From Chryseobacterium potabilaquae (GTDB lineage: Bacteria; Bacteroidota; Bacteroidia; Flavobacteriales; Weeksellaceae), in the NCBI RefSeq assembly GCF_902728265.1, contig NZ_CACVBR010000004.1, forward strand, positions 109,676 through 173,675: 64,000 nucleotides of DNA. The letters are read 5' to 3'. Below are positions 35,158 to 43,369 of this stretch, one piece after another; position 1 is the stretch's first letter, and each line of letters starts with the position of its first letter. Both the position numbers and the translations under genes were made by a program. The notes below the pieces were generated by a model, which worked only from the letters and a program-made list of their open reading frames with translations, did no database searches and had not been told where the DNA came from.

Positions 35158-35341
35158 ATTTTTTTACGATTACAAAAGATATAATAATGGATGCTATCCA
35201 AATGATAAATATATAGACCAACATCATGGGATAGCCTAAAACTTTATCTTCACTATTGAATAATAATGAAATAGGAATACTAAACATGATCATAAGACCA
35301 ATGCTTAGTATAATAAGTTTTTGTTCGTGCCTCTTTTTCAT
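35147..35341 (-). CDS. Small two-helix membrane protein next to the sensor kinase
   Basis: About 64 aa from the ATG at 35341 (MKKRHEQKLIIL). Longer open frame upstream overlaps the preceding gene and encodes no plausible N-terminus. Two hydrophobic segments (LIILSIGLMIMFSIPISLLF and MLVYIFIIWIASIIISFVIV) flank a short loop. The layout resembles the small subunits (DUF4212/DUF485 type) that sit before sodium:solute symporters, so it may be a partner of the SSS half of the kinase; this rests on position and topology only. Confidence 0.65.
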   Translation of the reverse strand: MKKRHEQKLIILSIGLMIMFSIPISLLFNSEDKVLGYPMMLVYIFIIWIASIIISFVIVKKYDE

Positions 35342-35393
35342 ATAAATAAAAGAAAATTGATGGATGATTAATTCATCCATCAATAAATAAGGT

Positions 35394-35621
35394 TTATACT
35401 TTATCGTCAGAATATTCTCCAGTGAGCGCATAATAGCCAAAAATAGCCATTCCTCCAGAGATAATGGGCATCAATACAAATAGAATAATGATCCCAAATA
35501 CTAAATCTTCTTGTTTTCCGGAAGAGATTTTAGGAATTCCTAACACAGTGGTGCCAAAGTAGCCTACAACCACTGCAATTGCAATCCATAGAATGCCTAA
35601 TATTTTTTTTAATCCGTTCAT
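35394..35621 (-). CDS. Small membrane protein downstream of an MFS symporter
   Basis: A 75-aa protein with two hydrophobic segments (ILGILWIAIAVVVGYFG and GIIILFVLMPIISGGMAIFGYYAL). It begins 45 nt after the MFS gene stop and precedes the kinase-linked small protein on the same strand. I do not recognise a function. Similar small proteins next to MFS transporters exist in Bacteroidota, so an accessory role in transport is possible. Confidence 0.65.
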   Translation of the reverse strand: MNGLKKILGILWIAIAVVVGYFGTTVLGIPKISSGKQEDLVFGIIILFVLMPIISGGMAIFGYYALTGEYSDDKV

Positions 35622-35666
35622 TTTTGGTAGTTTTAAAATTAATAAAAATGGAAGTGATTTTGTAAT

Positions 35667-37247
35667 CTAATCGTGAATATTGCTGTTTTTATTTTTGAGG
35701 TAGAATAGTCCGATTAACAAGCACACTGTAGCTACTCCTATCGGATACCAAAGCCCTTCCAAATACCATGTAGAGTGTCCGGCATCCTTGGCGGTTGTTA
35801 CTAGATAGGTGGCAACAGCAGGAAGGAGTCCTCCAAATACGCCATTTCCAATATGGTAAGGTAGAGACATTGAGGTGTAACGAATTCTTACCGGAAACAT
35901 TTCAACTAGGAATGCTGCGATTGGACCATACACCATCGTTACAAATATAACTTGGATAAATATCATAAAAATGATATACCATTTGGTGTTATCACTTAAT
36001 TTTACAGTTTGTGATACTTTAGGTTCTTCTGCTTTTCCGTCTTTCATAACCACTCCGCTAGGTGACCAGTGAACAATACTATCTTTTTTGATTAAAGTTC
36101 CATCTGTAAACAATTTTTCTTGATGAAAAGTTACTAAGCTGTCTGTAGTAATTTCATGATGAGCTTTTGATGTTCTTTTTTCGGTAATTCCATTGGTAGC
36201 AATCGTCTTATTTTCAAGATTTACGCTCTTATACATACTGTCGTAAATAGGTCTATAAGCTAGAATAGCGACCAACATTCCTGTCATCATAATAGCTTTT
36301 CGCCCTACTTTATCGGAAAGCCATCCAAAGAAAACAAAGAAAGGGGTTCCTAAAAATAAGGCAGTGGCCATTAAAGAGTCAACCTGTGCAGATTCTACAT
36401 TCATTACTTTTTGAAGAAAACTCATTGCATAGAATTGTCCTGTATACCATATTACTCCTTGTCCCATGGCGGCTCCAAATAATGCTAATAAAACGAATTT
36501 AAAATTATATTTGTTCCCAAAACTTTCTTTTAAAGGATTTTTTGAAGTTTTTCCTTCACTTTTGGCTTTGGCGAAAAGAGGGGATTCTTTCATGTTCTTT
36601 CTTATAATATAAGAAACCCCTACCATTAAAATGGAAATCCAGAAAGGAATTCTCCATCCCCAACCATCAAATTCTTCCGCGGAAAGGCTCGTTTTTGTGA
36701 CTAAAATAACAATTAATGAAATGAAAAGGCCTGCAGTTGCTGTGGTTTGGATCCAAGAAGTCCAATATCCTCTTCTGTGTGGTTGGGCATATTCGGCAAC
36801 ATAGGTAGCGGCTCCACCATATTCTCCTCCTAATGCTAATCCTTGTAATAGTCTTAATATTAAAACCAAAACAGGAGCTAAAAAACCAATGGTTTCATAG
36901 CTAGGGATACATCCTATTAAAAAGGTGGAAAATCCCATAATGAGGAGTGTTACTAAAAATGTATATTTTCTCCCAATAAGATCTCCTAATCTCCCAAAGA
37001 ATAAAGCACCGAAAGGTCTTACCACAAATCCTGCGGCAAAAGTAGCAAGTGTAGATAAAAATGCTGCAGTAGGATTGTCAGCTGGGAAGAATTTGGTTGC
37101 TAAGACAATAGCCAAGCTTCCGAAAATGTAAAAGTCATACCATTCTATCAATGTACCGAGTGAAGAAGCAGTGATGACGCTCCAGATGGTGCGGTTTTTT
37201 TGCTTATCGGACATGTTTTCATAGACGTCGTGATGTTGTTCGCTCAT
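35667..37247 (-). CDS. MFS metabolite:H+ symporter (ProP/KgtP-like) with large extra loop
   Basis: A 526-aa major facilitator. The start GTLIEWYDFYIFG and the GRLGDLIGRKYTFL and LRLLQGLALGGEYGGA motifs are those of the metabolite:H+ symporter group (proline/betaine, alpha-ketoglutarate, dicarboxylates). Residues about 338-420 are an unusual hydrophilic insert (NLENKTIATNG to SDNTKWY) between two late helices; ordinary members have only a short loop here. It lies 52 bp downstream of a porin-like gene and upstream of the sensor kinase, suggesting uptake of a small organic acid. Confidence 0.88.
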   Translation of the reverse strand: MSEQHHDVYENMSDKQKNRTIWSVITASSLGTLIEWYDFYIFGSLAIVLATKFFPADNPTAAFLSTLATFAAGFVVRPFGALFFGRLGDLIGRKYTFLVTLLIMGFSTFLIGCIPSYETIGFLAPVLVLILRLLQGLALGGEYGGAATYVAEYAQPHRRGYWTSWIQTTATAGLFISLIVILVTKTSLSAEEFDGWGWRIPFWISILMVGVSYIIRKNMKESPLFAKAKSEGKTSKNPLKESFGNKYNFKFVLLALFGAAMGQGVIWYTGQFYAMSFLQKVMNVESAQVDSLMATALFLGTPFFVFFGWLSDKVGRKAIMMTGMLVAILAYRPIYDSMYKSVNLENKTIATNGITEKRTSKAHHEITTDSLVTFHQEKLFTDGTLIKKDSIVHWSPSGVVMKDGKAEEPKVSQTVKLSDNTKWYIIFMIFIQVIFVTMVYGPIAAFLVEMFPVRIRYTSMSLPYHIGNGVFGGLLPAVATYLVTTAKDAGHSTWYLEGLWYPIGVATVCLLIGLFYLKNKNSNIHD

Positions 37248-37299
37248 GTTACTTGATTTTGATGTGGGTTAAAAATTGATATTAATTTCATCCTAAGTG

Positions 37300-38679
37300 T
37301 TACAGGTAGATTTGAAATTGTATAATAAATTCTCCTTTTGAGGAAGGACTTTCTGTTGGACTTGTATATACAGGTCTAGTAGAATATTGAGTCGTGACTT
37401 TTGCGTTATGGCCATCAATAAACCAATTGGCTCCTATATCGAATTGTGATGAAGATTTATCAAATGCTTCAAAACTTTTATGAGTATAGGCTGCAAAAGG
37501 TTGAATTCTTATTTTAGGCTTTTCGGCTTGACTGGGTAGCAGTAATCCGGCTTGTGCATACATAATATTTCCGGTTCCAATAGTGGGTTGTTGATTTCCT
37601 GCTCCGGCAATCGCTTTTTCTCCCATAAAGTTAGGATCGGGAGAAGCAATATTCATGATTCCGATATTTCTTACATAATTAGGACCAAATTGATAATTAA
37701 AATATCCTGCGTACGCTGAAATGGCCATTTTATTTTTAGCATTTCCTAAAGGAATATCTGCAAAAGCATCTACTGCCACGAGGGTGATGTCGTGTTTTTC
37801 TATATTGGAATTAATGGAAGTTCTGGTTCCGTCTTTTTGATGATAAAAACCTGCACCTACATTGAAAACCTTTTTTGTTCCTAAGTAAGAACCTACTTTG
37901 AATGGAAGTAAATTAGATTCTGAATCAAGAAATTCATATTCTACATAACCGGCTTTTGAAAAATTAGGATTTCCATTATTGTCTACGGCTACTGCTTTAG
38001 AGGGATCAGTTACGTTGGTGGGAATTAAATCAGTAGCAAAAGGCTTATTTAAACTGAAGCGATACTCAAATTTACCGTATTTTCCTTTGGCGAACATTCC
38101 TAATTGTCTAGCAAACTGATCAGAATTATCAATCAAGGGCCATGAGAAAATAGGAGAGTCTACGGTGAGAAAATTTAAGGTAGATGCCATTGTCATACGG
38201 GATAGTCCCATATAATAATGCAGTCCGGCTCCTAGGGATAAACTAAATTTTCCGGCTTCTCCGGGTAAAATAACAGCATATTCATTCCAGGCATCATGAA
38301 AAAACATTTGTGGTTTTTTTCCATTTCCATAGCCTCCCGTTCCTGAAGTTCCTGATCCTCCACCGTTGATGAATGTTTGATTATTGATTCCGAAATGAGC
38401 TAGAATCATATATCGTTTAGAAATTTGCGCGTAAGCTAAAGCTCGAAGTCTTCGGTTTCCTAAGCTCCAAGAATTATCTGTGGCTTCTCCTCCAACCATG
38501 CTTCCAGGATTCATTTGAGTATTTCTTACCCAAAACTGATCCCAAAGAATGAATCTAATATATTTATCTCCTTCTTGATTGAGATTTAATTTTAATCCGC
38601 CTCCATAATCAGGAGAGCCTTGCGCATATAGAGAACCGCTGATTAAGGTTAGTCCAATAAATGTAAGTATTTTATTCAT
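37300..38679 (-). CDS. Porin-like outer membrane beta-barrel protein
   Basis: A 459-aa exported protein. The signal peptide ends near GSLYAQG. The rest is a run of alternating beta-strand-like segments with Gly/Asn turns and many aromatic residues, ending in an aromatic strand (GEFIIQFQIYL), as expected for an outer-membrane barrel with a C-terminal aromatic residue region. Flavobacterial proteins of this kind are annotated as porins. Directly followed by the MFS symporter on the same strand, so the pair may move the same solute across outer and inner membranes. Confidence 0.75.
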   Translation of the reverse strand: MNKILTFIGLTLISGSLYAQGSPDYGGGLKLNLNQEGDKYIRFILWDQFWVRNTQMNPGSMVGGEATDNSWSLGNRRLRALAYAQISKRYMILAHFGINNQTFINGGGSGTSGTGGYGNGKKPQMFFHDAWNEYAVILPGEAGKFSLSLGAGLHYYMGLSRMTMASTLNFLTVDSPIFSWPLIDNSDQFARQLGMFAKGKYGKFEYRFSLNKPFATDLIPTNVTDPSKAVAVDNNGNPNFSKAGYVEYEFLDSESNLLPFKVGSYLGTKKVFNVGAGFYHQKDGTRTSINSNIEKHDITLVAVDAFADIPLGNAKNKMAISAYAGYFNYQFGPNYVRNIGIMNIASPDPNFMGEKAIAGAGNQQPTIGTGNIMYAQAGLLLPSQAEKPKIRIQPFAAYTHKSFEAFDKSSSQFDIGANWFIDGHNAKVTTQYSTRPVYTSPTESPSSKGEFIIQFQIYL

Positions 38680-38816
38680 AAATTATTAATTTTTGGCGTT
38701 GTTTTTTATGAAAGCCAAATTGTAATTAATAATTTGTTTATAAAAATTTAATATATATTTATGGTAAGCATATAGTTTTATACTTTATTTTAATATATTC
38801 TTGATGTTGTTTGTAT

Positions 38817-39233
38817 CTATTTTTTAAATCTTTCCCATTTTATGAGCATATATTTGTCTGCAAACTGGGTGATGATAATTCCTGAATTCTTAATATTTTC
38901 TTCCTGTTTTATGTATTCAATCAATTCGTTTTGTTTTAATATTTTATATACAGGATGGAATTCGGAATGGGGAGGTCTTGTGATGTTGTATTTTTTTATC
39001 CATGAACTTATTGTAACATGAGAAACTCCAATGATCCTTTCTATTTCACGAAAGCTCAAACCTTCTAAATAAAGCTGGAGTGCCTTTGTTACATAATAAT
39101 CATCTATCTGTTTCCCAAGTTTTTTAACAGTAAAATAATAACGGCAATCCTTGCAGTGAAAGCGTTGCTTTTCATTGATTATACCACTTTTTACTATTTT
39201 ATTACTATTGCATTTTGGACAGTTATTTTCCAT
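38817..39233 (-). CDS. IS1-InsA-like zinc-ribbon/HTH protein without transposase partner
   Basis: A 138-aa protein. A zinc ribbon (Cys5, Cys8, Cys27, Cys30) with the IS1 InsA look (CPKCNSNKIVKSG ... FHCKDCRYYF) is followed by a helix-turn-helix (LEGLSFREIERIIGVSHVTISSWIKKY, about 54-80). The C-terminal 50 residues are not a DDE domain, and no insB-like gene or terminal repeats are seen. So it is either an IS1 relic or, more likely given intact frame and promoter boxes, a DNA-binding protein reused as regulator. It heads the porin-MFS-kinase block on the same strand. Confidence 0.75.
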   Translation of the reverse strand: MENNCPKCNSNKIVKSGIINEKQRFHCKDCRYYFTVKKLGKQIDDYYVTKALQLYLEGLSFREIERIIGVSHVTISSWIKKYNITRPPHSEFHPVYKILKQNELIEYIKQEENIKNSGIIITQFADKYMLIKWERFKK

Positions 39234-39249
39234 AACTATATATTTTTAG

Positions 39250-39257
39250 CAAAGATA
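39250..39257 (-). promoter_or_regulatory. -7 box (TATCTTTG) for the InsA-like gene
   Basis: Exact TAnnTTTG match, 16 nt before the ATG at 39233. A second match (TAAATTTG, 39269-39276) lies just upstream on the same strand. Confidence 0.5.
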
Positions 39258-39392
39258 TAATAACTTAGCAAATTTAATATTCTATATAAAGATATAATTA
39301 CCTGTTAATTTTTATTATTCAAAAAAAATATCTTTTTTATTTTTTTTTAAAAGAAATTATATTTTATTTTGTTGAAAAATTTAGATAAATAA

Positions 39393-39959
39393 ATGGAAAT
39401 AGAAATTTCCTCATGCAAACATTTAGTGTATGTAAATGAAATACAACAGGAAATGTATGATTCTGCACAAAGAAGAGGGACAGGAATTGCCAAACGCTCT
39501 ATAGAATATTTAAGTAAAAAAATTTCAGAAGGAAATGCTATAGTGGCTACTGAAAACAATAAATGGGTAGGTTTCTGTTATATAGAAACATGGTCACATG
39601 GTTGTTTTGTGGCTAATTCTGGACTTATTGTTTCTCCGAATTTTAGAAATAGAGGAGTTGCAACTTTAATTAAGAACGAGGTTTTCCAATTATCTAGAGA
39701 GAAATATCCGGAAGCTAAGATTTTTGGACTTACCACGGGGCTGGCTGTAATGAAAATCAATAGTGATTTAGGGTACAAACCGGTAATTTATTCCGAGCTT
39801 ACTCAAGATGAGGAATTTTGGAGCGGATGTAAGAATTGTGTGAATTATGAAATTTTAATGAAAAAAGATCGTAAAAACTGCCTTTGTACGGCAATGCTTT
39901 TTATCCCTGAAAATACAACGAAAAATAATATTGCTGATAAGCAATTAGAAATTAAATAG
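39393..39959 (+). CDS. GNAT acetyltransferase heading the arginine operon (putative glutamate N-acyltransferase)
   Basis: A 188-aa GNAT-fold protein. The acyl-CoA-binding loop is seen as SPNFRNRGVATLIKNEV (about 84-100), preceded by VGFCYIE and GLIV strands. Position is the main clue: it ends 4 nt before argG and is the first gene of a complete arginine operon that otherwise lacks argA or argJ. It is therefore the best candidate for acylation of glutamate, using acetyl- or succinyl-CoA. The Cys-rich tail (CKNCVNY ... NCLCTAM) is unlike classic ArgA. Biochemical role is inferred from context. Confidence 0.7.
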   Translation: MEIEISSCKHLVYVNEIQQEMYDSAQRRGTGIAKRSIEYLSKKISEGNAIVATENNKWVGFCYIETWSHGCFVANSGLIVSPNFRNRGVATLIKNEVFQLSREKYPEAKIFGLTTGLAVMKINSDLGYKPVIYSELTQDEEFWSGCKNCVNYEILMKKDRKNCLCTAMLFIPENTTKNNIADKQLEIK

Positions 39960-39963
39960 AGCA

Positions 39964-41160
39964 ATGAATAAGAAAGTGATCTTAGCGTTTAGTGGAGGTT
40001 TGGATACCTCTTACTGTGCTAAATATCTTAGTGAAACATTAGGGTATGATGTGTACGCAGCGACTGTAAATACCGGAGGCTTTTCTAAAGAAGATGAAAT
40101 AGAGCTGGAGAAAAAAGCCCTAAATCTCGGAGTGAAAGAATACAGGTGCATTGATGCTCAGGAGGATTATTATGATTCTTGTATAAAATATTTGATTTTT
40201 GGAAATGTATTAAAAAACAATACCTATCCCTTATCGGTAAGTGCTGAACGTACGATTCAAGCACAGGAAATAGCAAAGTATGCGCTTGAAATCGGAGCAG
40301 ATGCAATTGCGCATGGGAGTACAGGTGCTGGAAATGATCAAGTCCGTTTCGATTTGATTTTTCAGGTCATGTGTCCTACTATAGAAATTATTACGCCTAT
40401 TCGTGATATGTCTTTGTCTCGAGAAGAAGAAATTGAATTTTTAAAAGATAATGGGTACGAAATGGACTTCCAAAAAGCTGAATATTCTGTGAATAAAGGT
40501 CTTTGGGGTACTTCAGTAGGAGGAAAAGAGACCTTGACTTCAAGAAATTATTTGCCTGAAGATGCATTTCCTTCGCAAATAAAAGAAACTCAACCATCAG
40601 AATTAGAAATTGAATTCAAAAATGGAGAGTTGGTGTCTGTTAATGGAGAAAATTTTGATCATCCGGTATATGCGATTCAAAAAATTGAAAAATTAGCTTC
40701 TGTTTATGGAATTGGTCGGGATATACATGTTGGAGATACAATTGTAGGGATTAAAGGAAGGGTAGGGTTTGAAGCCGCTGCCGCGTCTGTGATTATTAAA
40801 GCTCATCATTTATTGGAGAAACATACGCTTTCAAAATACCAACAGATGATGAAATCTCAATTATCAGATTGGTATGGCAACTGGCTTCATGAAGCATTCT
40901 TCTTAGATCCTGTCATGAGGAATATTGAATCTTTTTTAAATGATTCTCAAAAAACAGTAACTGGGAAAGTTTTTGTGACATTATATCCTTATCGATTCGT
41001 TTTAAATGGAATTGAATCTGAGCATGATTTAATGTCTGATCAATTCGGAAGCTATGGAGAAGCTAACAAATCATGGACAGGGGAAGATGTGAAAGGGTAT
41101 ACCAAAATTGTTAGCAATTCTTTGAATATATATCATCAGATTAACGGAGAAAAAGTATGA
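39964..41160 (+). CDS. argG: Argininosuccinate synthase
   Basis: Condenses citrulline and aspartate with ATP, the penultimate step of arginine synthesis. The N-terminal pyrophosphatase-loop motif AFSGGLDTSY (8-17) binds ATP; HGSTGAGNDQVRFD is the second conserved block. 398 aa is normal. It starts 4 nt after the GNAT gene and overlaps argC by 4 nt (ATGA), indicating translational coupling. Confidence 0.96.
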   Translation: MNKKVILAFSGGLDTSYCAKYLSETLGYDVYAATVNTGGFSKEDEIELEKKALNLGVKEYRCIDAQEDYYDSCIKYLIFGNVLKNNTYPLSVSAERTIQAQEIAKYALEIGADAIAHGSTGAGNDQVRFDLIFQVMCPTIEIITPIRDMSLSREEEIEFLKDNGYEMDFQKAEYSVNKGLWGTSVGGKETLTSRNYLPEDAFPSQIKETQPSELEIEFKNGELVSVNGENFDHPVYAIQKIEKLASVYGIGRDIHVGDTIVGIKGRVGFEAAAASVIIKAHHLLEKHTLSKYQQMMKSQLSDWYGNWLHEAFFLDPVMRNIESFLNDSQKTVTGKVFVTLYPYRFVLNGIESEHDLMSDQFGSYGEANKSWTGEDVKGYTKIVSNSLNIYHQINGEKV

Positions 41161-42119
41161 AAAAAGTAGGAATTGTAGGCGCTAACGGTTATACGGGAAG
41201 CGAATTGATTCGCCTGCTGATTTTTCATCCTAATGTGCATTTGAGTTTTTTATATAGTCGTTCAAATTCGGGAACAAAGATTTCAGATTTGTACCCGGAT
41301 TTAACGACAGTTTGTGAGATGGTTTTAACGGATAAGTCCGAAGATGTAGATATTTTGTTTTTATGCCTTCCTCACAAAGAAAGTAATAATTGGTTGACTC
41401 ATAATGCCGTAAAAGAAGAAACGTTAGTTATTGATTTAGGGAATGATTTTCGTCTTGATGGAAAGTTGGAAAACAGAAATTTTATCTACGGTCTACCTGA
41501 AATTAACAAAAAACAACTTTTAGGGGCAAAAAGTATTGCAAATCCTGGGTGCTTTGCAACAGCAATTCAATTGGCTTTGCTTCCGTTAGCTGAAAAAGGT
41601 TTGTTGAATGACGTATACACAACTGGAATTACAGGTTCGACAGGCGCGGGGCAATCTTTGCAACCAACTACGCATTTTACTTGGAGGAATGATAATATTT
41701 CAGCTTATAAAACATTGACACATCAGCATGTGGATGAGATTTTACAGCAATTAGTTTCTTTTAATACAAGTGATATCAGCCTGAATTTTGTTCCATGGAG
41801 AGGTGATTTTACGAGAGGTATTTTTACAAGTTCCATGATGAAAACAGAGGTAGAGCTTTCAGATATTGAGCAGTTGTTTGAGGATTTCTATGCAGATGAA
41901 CCTTTTGTAAAAGTAAGCAAAAAAGCAATTGACTTAAAACAGGTTGTCAACACGAATCGCTGTGTGATTCAGATTGAAAAGAAAGGGAATGTAACAGTAA
42001 TTCATTCAGCTATTGATAATTTGTTGAAAGGTGCTTCCGGACAGGCTGTTCAAAATATGAATATTGCCATGGGCTGGGAGGAAAATGTAGGATTAAACCT
42101 AAAGCCAATCGCATTTTAA
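41157..42119 (+). CDS. argC: N-acyl-gamma-glutamyl-phosphate reductase
   Basis: NADPH-dependent reductase producing N-acylglutamate semialdehyde. The Rossmann start is GIVGANGYTGSELIRLL (5-21) and the catalytic cysteine is Cys132 in NPGCFATA. HIS motif appears in THQHVDEI. 320 aa is slightly short but complete. Whether the acyl group is acetyl or succinyl cannot be told here; the downstream transcarbamylase suggests succinyl. Overlaps argG by 4 nt. Confidence 0.94.
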   Translation: MKKVGIVGANGYTGSELIRLLIFHPNVHLSFLYSRSNSGTKISDLYPDLTTVCEMVLTDKSEDVDILFLCLPHKESNNWLTHNAVKEETLVIDLGNDFRLDGKLENRNFIYGLPEINKKQLLGAKSIANPGCFATAIQLALLPLAEKGLLNDVYTTGITGSTGAGQSLQPTTHFTWRNDNISAYKTLTHQHVDEILQQLVSFNTSDISLNFVPWRGDFTRGIFTSSMMKTEVELSDIEQLFEDFYADEPFVKVSKKAIDLKQVVNTNRCVIQIEKKGNVTVIHSAIDNLLKGASGQAVQNMNIAMGWEENVGLNLKPIAF

Positions 42120-42217
42120 ATCTGAATTTTGTTTAAAGCTAAAAGAAATTAATGAGTAAATAAAGATATAGCTGTTTAAAAAACTGCCATTATCAATGAA
42201 CAACAATCAACTAGAAA

Positions 42218-43357
42218 ATGAATTTATTCAACGTATATCCATTATTTAATATAAATCCAATTAAAGCTAAAGGTTCATTCCTTTGGGACGATAAAGGAAT
42301 AAAATATCTTGATTTTTATGGAGGCCATGCAGTCATTTCAATTGGTCATAACCATCCGCATTATCAAACTCAATTAAAAAAACAACTCGATAAAATATCT
42401 TTCTATTCCAATTCTGTTCAGAATGAATTACAGACTGAGTTGGCAGATAAATTAGGAAAAATTTCAGGATACGAGAATTATAATTTGTTCTTGTGTAATT
42501 CTGGAGCGGAAGCTAATGAAAATGCTTTAAAGCTGGCTTCTTTCCATAATGGAAAAAACAAGATACTCTATTTTTCAGGTTCATTTCATGGAAGAACTTC
42601 AGCAGCAGTTTCTGTAACGGATAATCCTAAAATTGTGGCTCCCGTTAACTATTCCGAAAGATTTATTAAATGTGAATGGGATAATATCGAACAGTTAGAA
42701 GGGATTTTTGATAAGCAAGGAAGTGTTATTTCATCGGTGATTATAGAAGGAATTCAAGGAGTGGGTGGAATTATGATTCCGTCAGTTGAATTTTTAACGA
42801 AGATAAAAGAGTTGTGTGAAAAACACGATACTGTTTTAATTTTAGATGAAGTGCAGTCGGGTTATGGAAGAAGTGGGTATTTCTTTGCTCATCAGGAATT
42901 CGGAATTGAGGCTGATATTATTACCATAGCAAAAGGAATGGGAAATGGTTTTCCAATTGGGGGTGTTTTAATTCATCCTAAATTTCAAGCAACTAACGGG
43001 CTATTGGGAACTACTTTTGGAGGGAATCATTTGGCTTGCGTTGCTGCAATTGCTGTTTTGGACGTCATGAAGGATGAAGGTCTTATCAAAAACGCTCAGG
43101 AAATGGGCGAGTATATTGAAAATGAAATTAAAGATTTTCCCCATATTATATCCATTCGAAGGAAGGGATTGATGATTGGGATTGAGCTTGATAGAGATTG
43201 TTCTGAGGTGAGGAATAATCTATTGTACAATCATCAGATTTTCACTGGAAATTCTAATGACAAAACGGTGTTGAGGGTCCTTCCGGCGCTTACCATTAAA
43301 AAAGAAGAAGCCAATCTCTTTATCAATGCTTTGAAAACGGTTGTAGAAAATCTTTAA
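42218..43357 (+). CDS. argD: N-acylornithine aminotransferase
   Basis: Class III PLP aminotransferase that turns N-acylglutamate semialdehyde into N-acylornithine. Lys239 in TIAKGMGNGFPIGG is the Schiff-base residue; LDEVQSGYGRSG (209-220) holds the Asp that contacts PLP. The 379-aa length fits. It starts 98 bp after argC and 12 bp before the transcarbamylase gene. Family members often also accept succinyl substrates. Confidence 0.94.
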   Translation: MNLFNVYPLFNINPIKAKGSFLWDDKGIKYLDFYGGHAVISIGHNHPHYQTQLKKQLDKISFYSNSVQNELQTELADKLGKISGYENYNLFLCNSGAEANENALKLASFHNGKNKILYFSGSFHGRTSAAVSVTDNPKIVAPVNYSERFIKCEWDNIEQLEGIFDKQGSVISSVIIEGIQGVGGIMIPSVEFLTKIKELCEKHDTVLILDEVQSGYGRSGYFFAHQEFGIEADIITIAKGMGNGFPIGGVLIHPKFQATNGLLGTTFGGNHLACVAAIAVLDVMKDEGLIKNAQEMGEYIENEIKDFPHIISIRRKGLMIGIELDRDCSEVRNNLLYNHQIFTGNSNDKTVLRVLPALTIKKEEANLFINALKTVVENL

Positions 43358-43369
43358 AATTACTTTAAA

